A program made the translations under genes and the position numbers. Of a stretch of 64,000 nt of DNA, positions 51,474-60,995 are shown piece by piece. The notes beneath the pieces were generated by a model. The model saw nothing but the letters and a program-made list of their open reading frames with translations. It was not told where the DNA came from and searched no databases. The DNA comes from Bacillota bacterium (lineage in GTDB: Bacteria > Bacillota > Clostridia > Peptostreptococcales > Anaerovoracaceae): the NCBI GenBank assembly GCA_017432345.1, contig JAFRJI010000016.1, positions 62,001-126,000 of the forward strand, read 5' to 3'. Numbering within the stretch: position 1 is the first letter of the stretch; each line of letters starts with the position of its first letter.

Positions 51474-52664
51474 TCAGAAATCGCGGTTCATGGTGCCCGC
51501 GAAACCGATGGCACCGGAACCGAATTTCTCGCGGATGTCATCCATGGTGCGTTCGACTTTTTCGCCTTGTTCCATCCGGACGTTTTCGGAGGCGAACAGC
51601 GACAGCTGCTGCGCCTGGTTCTCATCGCAGAGCTGGATCCCCGTGACGGAAAGCATGCGGATCGGTTCCTGCAGATTCCAGGAAGATTTGATGATCCGGA
51701 CTGCCGTTTCGGCGATGACGTCCGTCAGATTGGTCGGGTTCGTCAGCTGCGTCTGACGGGAAATGACATTCAGATTCTTGTTTTTAATATCGACTTTTAT
51801 TCCAAAAGCTTTCATGTGTTTTTTCCGGAGTCTTGAAGCGACTTCCGAAGAAAGGCTCATGACGGCTTTTTTTATGTCTTCTTCACCTTGCAGATCGCGG
51901 CTGAAGGTCACATTGTGGCCGATGGATTTTGCTTTGGCGCGGTCTTCGAAGCGGAGCACCGGCGTCTGGTCCAGGCCGTTGGCATAGTCGTGGATCTCGC
52001 CGCCGTGTTTGCCGAGCAGACCCGAGACCATGGCACGGTCGGAACTGGCCAGGTCCCCGATGGTCTGGATGCCGCACTTGCGGAGCTTTGTTGCAGTGGC
52101 GCCGCCGACGAAGAACAGCTCGCCGATGTCCAGCGGCCACAGAATCTCCCGGTAGTTGTCCCGCGTGATGACAGTGGTCGCGTCGGGTTTCTTGTAGTCG
52201 CTACCCATCTTTGCAAAAATCTTATTGAAGGAAACGCCGACGGACAGCGTCAGACCGTATTTCTCGCGGATGCGCCGGCGGATCTCATCAGCAATCTGCT
52301 GGCCGGTGCCAAAAAGCTTCTGGCTCGCGGTCACATCCAGCCAGCTTTCATCCACGCTAAAAGGCTCCACCTGGTCGGTGTATTCCAGGTAGACTTCGTT
52401 GATCAGCTTGCTGTAGTGCTTGTACTTCTCGTGGTGGGGCGGGACCGTTTGCAGGGCAGGGCATTTCTTTTTTGCCTGCCATATCGTTTCCGCGGTCACG
52501 ATGCCGTAGGACTTGGCGATCTCATTCTTGGCAAGAATGATGCCGTGACGGCTGTCGGGGTTGCCGCTGACAGCCATCGGCACATCGCGCAGTTCCGGAT
52601 GATCCAGCAGTTCCACCGACGCGAAAAAGCCATTCATGTCGCAGTGCAGTATGACTCGATCCAT
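51474..52664 (-). CDS. dinB: DNA polymerase IV (Y family)
   Basis: A 396-residue translesion polymerase. The palm residues are in ILHCDMNGFFASVE (about 5-18) and FSVDESWLDVT (about 100-110); the steric-gate Phe is kept. The thumb HhH (SDRAMVSGLLGKHG) and the little-finger domain (about 240-350) follow. The usual second Asp of VDMDAF is Asn, as in several Firmicutes members. GGAGG seven bases before the ATG fixes the start at 52664. It follows mutY after 41 bases, a repair pair. Confidence 0.92.
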   Translation of the reverse strand: MDRVILHCDMNGFFASVELLDHPELRDVPMAVSGNPDSRHGIILAKNEIAKSYGIVTAETIWQAKKKCPALQTVPPHHEKYKHYSKLINEVYLEYTDQVEPFSVDESWLDVTASQKLFGTGQQIADEIRRRIREKYGLTLSVGVSFNKIFAKMGSDYKKPDATTVITRDNYREILWPLDIGELFFVGGATATKLRKCGIQTIGDLASSDRAMVSGLLGKHGGEIHDYANGLDQTPVLRFEDRAKAKSIGHNVTFSRDLQGEEDIKKAVMSLSSEVASRLRKKHMKAFGIKVDIKNKNLNVISRQTQLTNPTNLTDVIAETAVRIIKSSWNLQEPIRMLSVTGIQLCDENQAQQLSLFASENVRMEQGEKVERTMDDIREKFGSGAIGFAGTMNRDF

Positions 52665-52705
52665 AAAAAAGCCTCCATGATTTGCAGCGGTAAGCGCTGC
52701 CGGGA

Positions 52706-53839
52706 TCAAAGATAATCCCTGCGTATCTCAGCCTGGTACTTTCCGAAGGCGGATGGGATGGAGAATACATCCTGCAGTTCTTCGGACGATGCCAGGAACA
52801 GTTCATGTTCTTTCGGTTTGCCACCGGCGAAGGCTTGCCATTCATCGGCCAGGATCTGATAGCCGATCATGTGCCACTCGCGGTGGCTGAAAATGTGTTT
52901 TGCCGCCGGAAGGCGGTGAATCCGGACTGCGGAAAACCCGAGTGTTTTCACGTAGTCCAGCGCTTCTTTGCGCGACAGGGCGCCCTCGGCGTTCGGGAAT
53001 TCGTAAAGACCCGCCAGCAGGCCGCGCTCCGGCCGCTTCCGCAGGGCAAGATGCTTGTTGTAGTAAATCAGAAAGACGGTCTTCTTCTCGATCGTCCGGC
53101 TGGCTTTGGCCGGGATGACGGGAAGTTCCGTTTCCCGTCCGTCTGCTTTCGCGATACAATGCCCGCTCCACGGACATGTGTCACACAGAGGCTGTCCGGC
53201 AGGCAGACAAACGGTGGCGCCCAGATCCATCAGCGCCTGGTTCATATCCCCGCAGCGCGTCTGCGGAAAAATCGATAGGTAATAGTCCGTAGCGACCTTT
53301 TTCGCCGCCGTCGATTTGATGTTTTCTCCATAGCCGGTCATCCGCGCAAAGACCCGCAGCAGATTGCCGTCGATGGCCGGAATCCGTTCATCGAAACAGA
53401 TGGATGAGATGGCCGCGGCCGTATAAGGACCGATGCCGGCCAGCTTCTGCAGTTCGGCCGCCGTGCGCGGCATCGCAGCATCCTGCATTTCAACGATCTG
53501 CAGCGCCGCCTTGTGGAGATTCCGCACGCGGCTGTAGTAGCCCAGTCCCTCCCAAAGCTTCAGATAGACATCTTCGTCAGCCTTTGCAAGAGACTCGATG
53601 GTCGGGAGCGTGTTGAGAAAGCGCGCGTAATAGTCGCGGACCGCCCCGACGCGGGTCTGCTGCAGCATGATCTCTGACAGCCAGACGTGATACGGCGTTG
53701 GGTCCTGCCGCCACGGCAGATCCCGCTTGTTGGCATCGTACCAGTCCAGCAGCCGTTCCGCTAAAGCGAACTCCGACTCCGGCTGCGCTGCCTTTTTCTC
53801 CGCATTCTGCATTTTACTGTCTTTCGTGCCTTTGCTCAT
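52706..53839 (-). CDS. mutY: A/G-specific adenine glycosylase
   Basis: A 377-residue base-excision enzyme removing adenine opposite 8-oxoguanine. Catalytic Glu in LSEIMLQQTRV, the HhH LAGIGPYTAAAI and Asp in AIDGNLLRVF are present. The [4Fe-4S] ligands are spaced C-x6-C-x2-C-x5-C in CLPAGQPLCDTCPWSGHC. A Nudix-like domain (about 245-375) recognises oxoguanine. GGAAGG supports the start at 53839 rather than 53908. Upstream gene of the dinB operon. Confidence 0.94.
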   Translation of the reverse strand: MSKGTKDSKMQNAEKKAAQPESEFALAERLLDWYDANKRDLPWRQDPTPYHVWLSEIMLQQTRVGAVRDYYARFLNTLPTIESLAKADEDVYLKLWEGLGYYSRVRNLHKAALQIVEMQDAAMPRTAAELQKLAGIGPYTAAAISSICFDERIPAIDGNLLRVFARMTGYGENIKSTAAKKVATDYYLSIFPQTRCGDMNQALMDLGATVCLPAGQPLCDTCPWSGHCIAKADGRETELPVIPAKASRTIEKKTVFLIYYNKHLALRKRPERGLLAGLYEFPNAEGALSRKEALDYVKTLGFSAVRIHRLPAAKHIFSHREWHMIGYQILADEWQAFAGGKPKEHELFLASSEELQDVFSIPSAFGKYQAEIRRDYL

Positions 53840-53875
53840 CTGACCTTCCAAATCCCAAACGATAATCTTACTTGC

Positions 53876-53884
53876 AGTATACCA
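53876..53884 (-). promoter_or_regulatory. extended -10 promoter of mutY-dinB
   Basis: On the minus strand TGG-TATACT stands about 37 bases before the mutY start. The -35 region is not recognisable. Confidence 0.4.
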
Positions 53885-53923
53885 TCTTTTCAGAAAATCT
53901 CCATACAAGAGGGCGGGGGTTTA

Positions 53924-53932
53924 TGATATAAT
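53924..53932 (+). promoter_or_regulatory. extended -10 promoter of the 53996 gene
   Basis: TGA-TATAAT, predicted start about 53939. It is back to back with the mutY promoter within 60 bases. Confidence 0.5.
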
Positions 53933-53995
53933 ATACGAGTAAAATAAGAAAAAATGACAACTGATAGGAACGAACCAGAGGGGTAAGAGCACAAT

Positions 53996-54154
53996 ATGGC
54001 GGACAAAATAAGAGAATTGAACAGCGGCTTGCGGTTTTTATTTTTGGTCCTGGCAGGATTGGTTGTCTGGATCAAATTGACCGACAACAAGAAGCCCGTT
54101 GACGAAGAGGGCGAGGACGGATACCAGACAAGAGAATTCGACGACATCTGGTAA
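53996..54154 (+). CDS. 52-residue single-span membrane protein
   Basis: A short open frame with a clear gene structure: promoter at 53924-53932, GAGGGG about 13 bases before the ATG, and TAA stop. The product has a short N-terminal part, one hydrophobic segment (about 13-27, FLFLVLAGLVVWI), then a strongly acidic tail ending in REFDDIW. No family recognised. It may share a transcript with the DUF308 membrane protein that follows. Confidence 0.6.
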   Translation: MADKIRELNSGLRFLFLVLAGLVVWIKLTDNKKPVDEEGEDGYQTREFDDIW

Positions 54155-54275
54155 ACGCGTCGAAGACCGCATCGCAAGGGGCACAATGACCCGCGCGGCA
54201 GCACGGTGAATAGCGATCGCGGGATCGCATCAGCGGATGCGGCAAAAAGTGAAACAACAGGAGTAGAAGGTATAT

Positions 54276-54971
54276 ATGAGAGTATTGACAATTGCTGGTG
54301 GTATTTTAATGGCGGCGGGAGGCGCGTTCTGCTTTATCAACGCGGGACAGACCTTCCTGAACATGGCATTCGTCGTTGGTGCGATCATGGTCATCAACGG
54401 CGTTATTCATTCACTGGCATATCTGATTGGAAGAGGCCTGCACAATAAAGGCGACAACAACGGGTGGATCCTGATCGACGGATTGCTGACACTACTGCTG
54501 GGAATTTTGATTCTCTGCAATCAGCTGGTGGTCGACATGGCTATCCCGATGGTCTTTGGCATGTGGGTACTCGTGTCGGGACTGCTTCGCGTGGAGGCGG
54601 CGACACACATCAATCGGGAAAGAAAGAGCGCCAACTTCAAGGCGACATTGATCACAGGTGTCTTGACGACGCTGATCGGCCTGTTCGGGTTCATCGACCC
54701 GTTTATTACATGGGTGAGCGTCGTTCCGCTTCTGGGAATCTTTTTGTGCATGCAGGGAATCAACGCGATCGAGCTAGGCGTCAATATGCCTCATGAGAAG
54801 AAGTCCTATGTGAGAGTCTACCACCGGCAGAAAGAGGCCGTGCGCATCGACGACGAAGTCGATGAAAAGCCGGACGCCGTCGCGGAACGCATCGAGAGTC
54901 AGAAAGAAAAAGTACAACAGGCAGAAAAAATCGAAATCATTGAAAGTCTTGCTACGAAACAGCAGAGGTGA
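54276..54971 (+). CDS. DUF308 (HdeD-like) membrane protein
   Basis: A 231-residue protein with six hydrophobic segments in three pairs (about 5-160), the pattern of DUF308. A charged, Glu/Lys-rich cytoplasmic tail with coiled-coil character occupies about 175-231. HdeD in E. coli is linked to acid resistance, but the family role is unproven. GAAGGT precedes the ATG. The gap of 120 bases before it holds no other gene. The next gene starts one base after its stop. Confidence 0.75.
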   Translation: MRVLTIAGGILMAAGGAFCFINAGQTFLNMAFVVGAIMVINGVIHSLAYLIGRGLHNKGDNNGWILIDGLLTLLLGILILCNQLVVDMAIPMVFGMWVLVSGLLRVEAATHINRERKSANFKATLITGVLTTLIGLFGFIDPFITWVSVVPLLGIFLCMQGINAIELGVNMPHEKKSYVRVYHRQKEAVRIDDEVDEKPDAVAERIESQKEKVQQAEKIEIIESLATKQQR

Positions 54972-54972
54972 A

Positions 54973-56202
54973 ATGACGAAGTTTGATGTATGCATCATCG
55001 GGGGCGGCGCGGCCGGTCTTGCCGCGGCAGCCTCGCTAAGCGAACAATTAAAGGTATGCATTTTCGAGAAAAATGAAATCCCGGGGCGCAAACTGATGGC
55101 CACAGGCGGCGGGCGTTGCAACATTACCAACGACGCATGCAAAGGCAAAAAAGCGACTCTGGATTTTTTTGCGTCTATAGGGCTGGAAACGCACATGGAT
55201 GAAGCGGGAAGATTCTACCCGTACACGAACAAAGCGGCGGACGTCCAGAAGGCGCTCCTGCGTGCGCAGGGTCCGAACGTTACAAGCTATTGCGGGTACG
55301 AAGTCGAAACGGTCGTCGCAGACTGCGCTGGAGATGGTAGCCGTGGCTTTCTTGTTACTGCAAAAGCCCCGTCCACCGCGAAGGCGTCAGCCAATGCAAA
55401 GGCTGCAGCCGGCGCAGGGGATCCGGCCGGTCCGAAACTTACTGTCCGGGCGGACTGTGTCCTTCTGGCAACGGGCGGCAAGGCGGCGCCGCAGTACGGG
55501 ACGACCGGTGACGGCTACCGCATCGCCAAATCCTTCGGCCACCACGTGAACAAGGTCTATCCGATCCTGGCACCGGTGGAATGCGTCTACGACCCGGAGG
55601 ATGAAACGTTTTTCCGCAAAGTCAAAGGCATCCGCGCCAAGGCGGAGGTAACGCTGCTGAAAGACGTTGAGCCAGTACCGGGCGTGAAGCCGGAACGCGG
55701 GGAACTTCAGTTCACCGAAGACGGGCTTTCCGGGATCTGCATCTTCGACCTGACACCGTACATCACGGCGGAAGAGGGTGAAGCTGTCCCGAAGGCCATG
55801 GAACGCTACAGCATCTCGGTGGACCTGGCGCCGGATTTCAGCGAGGAAGCGCTGCGGAAAAGAACGACCTGCCGGGGACTTCTGACCGAAGAACTGGCGG
55901 ATGCGACCGATGAGGAAATGGAACGACGTGGCTGCGGACCGGAACTGATCAAGGACTGGCGCTTTACCGTCAAAAATGTCAAGGGCTGGAGGTACGCCCA
56001 GTGCACAGCCGGCGGCATCGACACCGGGGAAATCGATCCGGAGACCATGGAATCCAGACTCGTCCCGGGGCTGTATTTTGCCGGGGAAGTCATCGACGTG
56101 CAGGGCCCGTGCGGCGGATTCAATCTGCAAAACGCCTGGGAGACAGGACGGAAGGCCGCAGCGGCCATCAACAAGAAGATAATAAAAACGAATAACGAAT
56201 AG
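54973..56202 (+). CDS. HI0933/YhiN-family FAD-binding oxidoreductase
   Basis: A 409-residue flavoprotein. The FAD motif CIIGGGAAGLAAAASL (about 6-21), FEKNEIPGRKLMATGGGRCNIT (read in two parts) and the C-terminal GLYFAGEVIDVQGPCGGFNLQNAW region identify the HI0933 family. Reaction unknown. An Ala/Lys-rich insertion of about 25 residues (about 135-158; APSTAKASANAKAAAGAG) is not part of the family fold and reads as a slippage-type repeat. The ATG at 54973 follows AGAGGTG. Confidence 0.85.
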   Translation: MTKFDVCIIGGGAAGLAAAASLSEQLKVCIFEKNEIPGRKLMATGGGRCNITNDACKGKKATLDFFASIGLETHMDEAGRFYPYTNKAADVQKALLRAQGPNVTSYCGYEVETVVADCAGDGSRGFLVTAKAPSTAKASANAKAAAGAGDPAGPKLTVRADCVLLATGGKAAPQYGTTGDGYRIAKSFGHHVNKVYPILAPVECVYDPEDETFFRKVKGIRAKAEVTLLKDVEPVPGVKPERGELQFTEDGLSGICIFDLTPYITAEEGEAVPKAMERYSISVDLAPDFSEEALRKRTTCRGLLTEELADATDEEMERRGCGPELIKDWRFTVKNVKGWRYAQCTAGGIDTGEIDPETMESRLVPGLYFAGEVIDVQGPCGGFNLQNAWETGRKAAAAINKKIIKTNNE

Positions 56203-56207
56203 TAACA

Positions 56208-57779
56208 GTGAGATATCGGATCACACAGATAAAAATCGATCCCGGACAGGGAATCGAACAACTCAAAACAGGAATCGAAAAACGGATCGCGAGGGCTTTG
56301 CACTGCTCGCCTACGAAGGTGCGCGCCGGGAACCTGGAAATCGTCCGGGAATCCATCGACGCGCGGAAAAAACCGGACGTGAAGCTGGTCTATACGGTCG
56401 ATGTGGACGTTGAAGGGAAACTGCCCTTTGAGGAAGCCGTCCGGGAAACGTACGTACCGGTGCCAGCATCTGCAACTGATGACATGGCGCAGCCGGTGAT
56501 CGTCGGGTTCGGCCCCTGCGGCATCTTCGCCGCGCTGATCCTGGCAGAAGCAGGGAAGCGGCCCATCGTACTCGAGCGCGGCAAGGCGGTCGAGGAACGC
56601 GTGGAAGACGTCCGGCGGTTCCAGTCCGGTGAAACGGACGCACCCGATCCGGAATCGAACGTCCAGTTCGGCGAAGGCGGGGCGGGGACGTTTTCCGACG
56701 GGAAACTGACCACAGGCATCAGGGATATCCGCATCCGCAAAGTGCTTGAAGAGTTCGTGGCGGCGGGAGCCGATCCGGAGATTTTGTATAAGCAAAAGCC
56801 CCACATCGGGACAGACCGTCTGCAGGAGATCGTGCGGAATCTGCGCCGGCGCATCGAAGAACTCGGCGGGGAAGTGCGGTTCGGCTGCCGGATGGAAGAC
56901 ATCATGACAGAGACCGAAGCGGACGGAAGGCAACGGCTCAAAGGTGTGCGGATCCGGAGAACCGGCGCGGCAACGGAAGAGGGAGCTCTGCCGGAAATCG
57001 AAGAATTGACGGCCGATGCCGTGATTCTGGCCACCGGCCACAGCGCCCGGGATACGTTCCGGATGCTGTACGATAAAGGTGCCGTGATGGAGAAAAAACC
57101 GTTTTCCATCGGCGTACGGATCGAGCATCCGCAGGAGATAATCAACAAAGCGCAGTACGGAGATCCGGCGCTGGCCGAGATCATCGGACCGGCGGATTAC
57201 AAGCTGAATCACCGGTGCGGAAACGGGCGGGGCGTATATACTTTCTGCATGTGTCCGGGGGGCGTCGTCATCAACGCTTCCACGGAAGCGCGCACGCAGG
57301 TCACCAACGGCATGAGCAACAGTGCCCGGGACGGAGCGTATGCCAACAGCGGCCTGCTGGTCGACGTCCGCACCAGCGATCTGGAGGAGCATCCTCTTGC
57401 AGGCATCGAATTCCAGCGGCGCTATGAAAAGCTGGCCTGGGAGAACAAAGCCGTTTCCACATACGGGGCATTCCGTGACGATGCGGCGGATCCGGTCAGA
57501 AAAAGCCTTCCGGGCTTTGCGGCAGACGCCATCCTGGAAGCCATGCCGCATCTGGGAAGGAAGCTGCAGGGGTTTGACCGGGAAGACGCGAAGATGACCG
57601 CCGTGGAATCGCGGAGTTCGTCACCGGTGCGGATCCTGCGGGACGAAAAGATGCAGTCCAGCATCCGGGGACTGATCCCGGCCGGGGAAGGACCGGGCTA
57701 TGCGGGCGGCATCATGTCCGCGGCAGTGGATGGGATCAAAGCAGCGGAGCAGGTGCTGCTTTCAAAGAATCATAGATAA
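56208..57779 (+). CDS. FAD-dependent dehydrogenase-like protein (COG2509)
   Basis: A 523-residue protein. An N-terminal alpha/beta domain (about 1-85) with RYRITQIKI is followed by the FAD motif IVGFGPCGIFAALILAEAG (about 97-115), VLERGKAVEERVEDV, QFGEGGAGTFSDGKLTT, and the C-terminal PAGEGPGYAGGIMSAAVDG. It belongs to the uncharacterised flavoprotein group often next to YhiN-like genes or phoH in clostridia. A GTG at 56208 is the likely start, five bases after the preceding stop; no strong ribosome site, consistent with translational coupling. Confidence 0.85.
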   Translation: MRYRITQIKIDPGQGIEQLKTGIEKRIARALHCSPTKVRAGNLEIVRESIDARKKPDVKLVYTVDVDVEGKLPFEEAVRETYVPVPASATDDMAQPVIVGFGPCGIFAALILAEAGKRPIVLERGKAVEERVEDVRRFQSGETDAPDPESNVQFGEGGAGTFSDGKLTTGIRDIRIRKVLEEFVAAGADPEILYKQKPHIGTDRLQEIVRNLRRRIEELGGEVRFGCRMEDIMTETEADGRQRLKGVRIRRTGAATEEGALPEIEELTADAVILATGHSARDTFRMLYDKGAVMEKKPFSIGVRIEHPQEIINKAQYGDPALAEIIGPADYKLNHRCGNGRGVYTFCMCPGGVVINASTEARTQVTNGMSNSARDGAYANSGLLVDVRTSDLEEHPLAGIEFQRRYEKLAWENKAVSTYGAFRDDAADPVRKSLPGFAADAILEAMPHLGRKLQGFDREDAKMTAVESRSSSPVRILRDEKMQSSIRGLIPAGEGPGYAGGIMSAAVDGIKAAEQVLLSKNHR

Positions 57780-57797
57780 CTATTGGATAGGAGTAGA

Positions 57798-58808
57798 ATG
57801 AACAGAAATACGGAAACATGCATGGACCGGATCAAAGTGGTCCCTGTCGGAGAAAACATCGACCGGGGCGAACTGTTTGGAGGTCTGGACAAGAACCTGA
57901 AGAACATCGAACGTGACCTTGGCGTCGACATCATCCAGAGAGGCAACGATCTGGTGCTCAAAGGCGCCCGCGTCGATGAAGCGGAAGCGATCCTCAACGA
58001 GATGATCGATGTGTTGAGCAAAGGAGAACAATTGGACGAACAGAAAATCGGGTATATCACCGACCTGAACGAGCAGGGAATCTCGTACAAAGAAGAGACG
58101 GCGGGCCAGAAACTGTCCCGTGACATCATCTGTTTCACCCATGAGGGGAAACCGCTGCGGTCGAAGACCGTCGGGCAGAAACGGTACGTGGAGATGATCC
58201 GCGACAAGGACATCGTCTTCGGCATCGGACCGGCCGGGACCGGCAAGACCTACATTGCGGTGGCCATGGCGGTCAACGCTTTCAAAAACAAAGAAGTCCA
58301 GAAGATCATATTAGCGCGCCCGGCCGTGGAGGCGGGCGAGCGTCTGGGATTTTTGCCCGGCGATCTGCAGGAAAAAGTCGACCCATACCTGAGACCTTTG
58401 TACGACGCGCTGTACGATGTGCTCGGACGGGAGAGCGCGCTGCGCCTGAAGGAAAAGGAAGTCATCGAAGTCGTGCCGCTGGCGTACATGAGAGGGCGGA
58501 CGCTGGACAATTCCTTCATCATTCTGGATGAGGCGCAGAATACGACGCCGGAACAGATGAAGATGTTCCTGACGAGAATGGGATTCGGATCGAAAGTCGT
58601 CGTGACCGGGGACATCACCCAGATCGACCTGCCGCGGGGAAAGAGGTCCGGTCTGATCGAAGCGAAGAACGTGCTGAAGAACGTCAGCGAGATCGGCTTC
58701 TGCTACCTGAAGGATGTCGACGTCGTGCGGCACCAGCTGGTCAAGAAAGTGATCAGCGCTTACGACAGCTATTACAGGGCCAATCCGCCGAAAGACGATG
58801 AAGAATAG
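57798..58808 (+). CDS. phoH: PhoH family ATPase
   Basis: A 336-residue protein. A KH-like N-terminal region (about 10-75) precedes the P-loop ATPase (about 110-320) with GPAGTGKTYIAVAMAV, RPAVEAGERLGFLPGD, FIILDEAQNTTPEQMKMFLTRMG (in two parts) and VVTGDITQIDLP. PhoH proteins bind RNA and use ATP; linkage to ybeY, a ribosomal RNA maturation enzyme, suggests a role in RNA processing. GGAG precedes the ATG at 57798. Confidence 0.92.
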   Translation: MNRNTETCMDRIKVVPVGENIDRGELFGGLDKNLKNIERDLGVDIIQRGNDLVLKGARVDEAEAILNEMIDVLSKGEQLDEQKIGYITDLNEQGISYKEETAGQKLSRDIICFTHEGKPLRSKTVGQKRYVEMIRDKDIVFGIGPAGTGKTYIAVAMAVNAFKNKEVQKIILARPAVEAGERLGFLPGDLQEKVDPYLRPLYDALYDVLGRESALRLKEKEVIEVVPLAYMRGRTLDNSFIILDEAQNTTPEQMKMFLTRMGFGSKVVVTGDITQIDLPRGKRSGLIEAKNVLKNVSEIGFCYLKDVDVVRHQLVKKVISAYDSYYRANPPKDDEE

Positions 58809-58830
58809 AGCTTAAGACAGAGGACAAATA

Positions 58831-59325
58831 ATGGACATTCTTGTAAACAACACATCCGAACTGACGGAAGCACTGATGGAAGATTTTGTAGCCGCCGCGA
58901 CGGACTGCATTCGGCGCGAGCGGGAGGACACGGGACTGTTGATCCTCGACCCGGACCGGATCGAGATCAGCCTGTCCTTCGTTTCATTGGAGGAGATCCA
59001 CCGGCTGAACCGGGATTACCGGGGCGTGGACAGCCCGACCGATGTGCTGTCGTTCCCGATGGTCGATGATTTCGCCGGCCTTCAGGAAATGTACGAAGAC
59101 CTGGGGAAACTGCCGGATGAGCTGTTGCTCGGGGACGTGGTGATCTGCACCGACAAGGCCCTGCAGCAGGCAGAGGAATACGGCCACTCCAAGGAGCGTG
59201 AACTCGTGTACCTGTTCACCCACAGCGTGCTGCACCTGCTGGGCTACGACCACATGGAGGAAGAGGACAAACGGCGCATGCGGGCGAGGGAAGAAGAAGT
59301 AATGGCAGGGAGGTATCCTGTATGA
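58831..59325 (+). CDS. ybeY: endoribonuclease YbeY, rRNA maturation factor
   Basis: A 164-residue metallo-endoribonuclease. The zinc site HSVLHLLGYDHMEEED (about 132-147) has the three His in the family spacing. LNRDYRGVDSPTDVLSFPM (about 58-76) is the second signature. It acts on 16S rRNA 3' processing and ribosome quality control. It follows phoH and overlaps era by four bases, a conserved order in Firmicutes. Confidence 0.95.
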   Translation: MDILVNNTSELTEALMEDFVAAATDCIRREREDTGLLILDPDRIEISLSFVSLEEIHRLNRDYRGVDSPTDVLSFPMVDDFAGLQEMYEDLGKLPDELLLGDVVICTDKALQQAEEYGHSKERELVYLFTHSVLHLLGYDHMEEEDKRRMRAREEEVMAGRYPV

Positions 59326-60206
59326 GATCAGGCTTTATAGGGATCGTGGGACGGCCGAATGTGGGCAAATCCACGCTGATGAACGCGATCCTCGGCGAGA
59401 AGATCGCCATTACCACCGACAAACCACAGACGACCAGGAACACGATCCGCGGCATCTACACCACAGACGACCTCCAGATGATCTTTATCGACACGCCGGG
59501 GATCCACAAACCGCGCAACAAGCTGGGAAAGTACATGACCGACGCGGCAACCGGGACTTTTAAGGAGGTTGACGCAATATTATTTATTGTCGACGACGCT
59601 TTAAGCAAAGGCCCCGGCGACAAATACATTCTGGAACTGCTGAAAGAGGCGGAAACGCCGAAGATCCTGGTGATCAACAAGATCGACCGGATGGGACCGG
59701 ACGAGTTCGTGGGCATTTACAAGGAATATGAAGAGCTGGGCCTGTTCGAGGAGATCCTGGGAACGGCGGCCATCGATGGAACGGGCATCCAGAAGGTGAT
59801 CGACGCGGCGGCGCGCTTCATGCCGGAAGGCCCGATGTACTTTCCGGAGGACATGGTCACAGAGGATCCGCTGCGGTTCATCGTCAGCGAGATCATCCGG
59901 GAGAAGATCCTCCTCTATCTGCAGGATGAAGTGCCGCACGGCGTAGCGGTGGAGATCGAGCAGTACGTGGAAGAGGAAGACCTAACGAGGATCAGCGCCG
60001 TCATCTACTGCGAACGCAAATCCCATAAGGGAATGATCATCGGCAAGAACGGCCGGAAACTGAAGGGCATCGGCAAGAGCGCCCGGGAGGAGATCGAGGC
60101 ACTGACCGGAACGAAAGTGTTCCTGCAGACCTGGGTCAAAGTCAAAGAAAACTGGAGGGACAGCGATATTGCACTCAGCAATTTCGGATACACGGATCAG
60201 CAATAA
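59322..60206 (+). CDS. era: GTPase Era
   Basis: A 294-residue GTPase binding the 3' end of 16S rRNA during 30S assembly. G1 GRPNVGKSTLMN, G3 DTPGIHKP, G4 NKIDRM and a C-terminal KH domain (about 205-290; GMIIGKNGRKLKGIG) are visible. The ATG overlaps the ybeY stop, and recO begins three bases after its own stop. Confidence 0.97.
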   Translation: MRSGFIGIVGRPNVGKSTLMNAILGEKIAITTDKPQTTRNTIRGIYTTDDLQMIFIDTPGIHKPRNKLGKYMTDAATGTFKEVDAILFIVDDALSKGPGDKYILELLKEAETPKILVINKIDRMGPDEFVGIYKEYEELGLFEEILGTAAIDGTGIQKVIDAAARFMPEGPMYFPEDMVTEDPLRFIVSEIIREKILLYLQDEVPHGVAVEIEQYVEEEDLTRISAVIYCERKSHKGMIIGKNGRKLKGIGKSAREEIEALTGTKVFLQTWVKVKENWRDSDIALSNFGYTDQQ

Positions 60207-60209
60207 GGA

Positions 60210-60983
60210 ATGTTAACAGATACAGAAGGAATCGTCTTACGACAGATCAAAACTTCATACAACCGGAGGATGATCGTTCTCTTCTCCAGAAAGTACGGCA
60301 AGATCCGCGCCGGCACGAGCCTCGGCGACAAGGGAAGGAGCAAAAGCTCCCTCGCACTGCGGCCCTTCACCTTTGGCCGGTACGAGCTCTTTGTGAACCG
60401 GGATAGCTACAATATCAACAGCGCGGAGGTGCTGCGAAGCTATTACAAGATCGGCGAAGACGTGGACAAGTACATGAACGGAGCCTACGTTCTGGAATTT
60501 ACGGAGAAGGTGCTGGAAGAAGGCGTGCCGCAGACGGGCGTTTTTGACCTGCTCATCGATTTCTTCACGCTGCTCGAGAACCGGGAGAAGGGAATCGGGA
60601 CGCTGGTGCTGGCATACCAGACGAAGCTTCTGAATTTTGCAGGAGTCATGCCGCAGCTGAACCGCTGCGTCGTCTGCGGAAAGCCGCGGGAAGAGTGCGC
60701 GGGAGAGGCGTTCCTGAGTATCCCGCTCGGGGGCTTTGTATGCAGTGAATGCGCGGGGAAACAGACCGCCGGCGGAACGGAAAATTCGGCGGCCAACACG
60801 TTGATTTACAAAGACGCTTTTGGTATAATTGATATATTAAAATACTTTGCGGCAGTACCGCTGAAAAAACTCGAAAAGATAGCGCTAAATGAGACGACCG
60901 GAAAGGAGCTGCAGCAATGGATCAGAGAGTATGCGGCGTATCATCTGGATGTCTCGAACATAAAAAGTGAAAAACTCATATAA
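60210..60983 (+). CDS. recO: DNA repair protein RecO
   Basis: A 257-residue mediator that loads RecA at gaps. The N-terminal OB domain begins DTEGIVLRQIKTSYNRRMIV; a helical domain follows, with a zinc finger CVVC...CSEC (about 150-190). An insertion rich in Thr/Gly lies after the finger. AAGGA precedes the ATG. A promoter for the following gene lies inside its 3' third. Confidence 0.93.
   Translation: MLTDTEGIVLRQIKTSYNRRMIVLFSRKYGKIRAGTSLGDKGRSKSSLALRPFTFGRYELFVNRDSYNINSAEVLRSYYKIGEDVDKYMNGAYVLEFTEKVLEEGVPQTGVFDLLIDFFTLLENREKGIGTLVLAYQTKLLNFAGVMPQLNRCVVCGKPREECAGEAFLSIPLGGFVCSECAGKQTAGGTENSAANTLIYKDAFGIIDILKYFAAVPLKKLEKIALNETTGKELQQWIREYAAYHLDVSNIKSEKLI
60801..60829 (+). promoter_or_regulatory. 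internal promoter for the DUF4342 gene
   Basis: TTGATT (60801-60806), a 17-base spacer, and an extended TGG-TATAAT (60821-60829), within recO. Both boxes are strong; predicted start about 60836. Confidence 0.7.
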
Positions 60984-60995
60984 GGAGGAAAAGAA

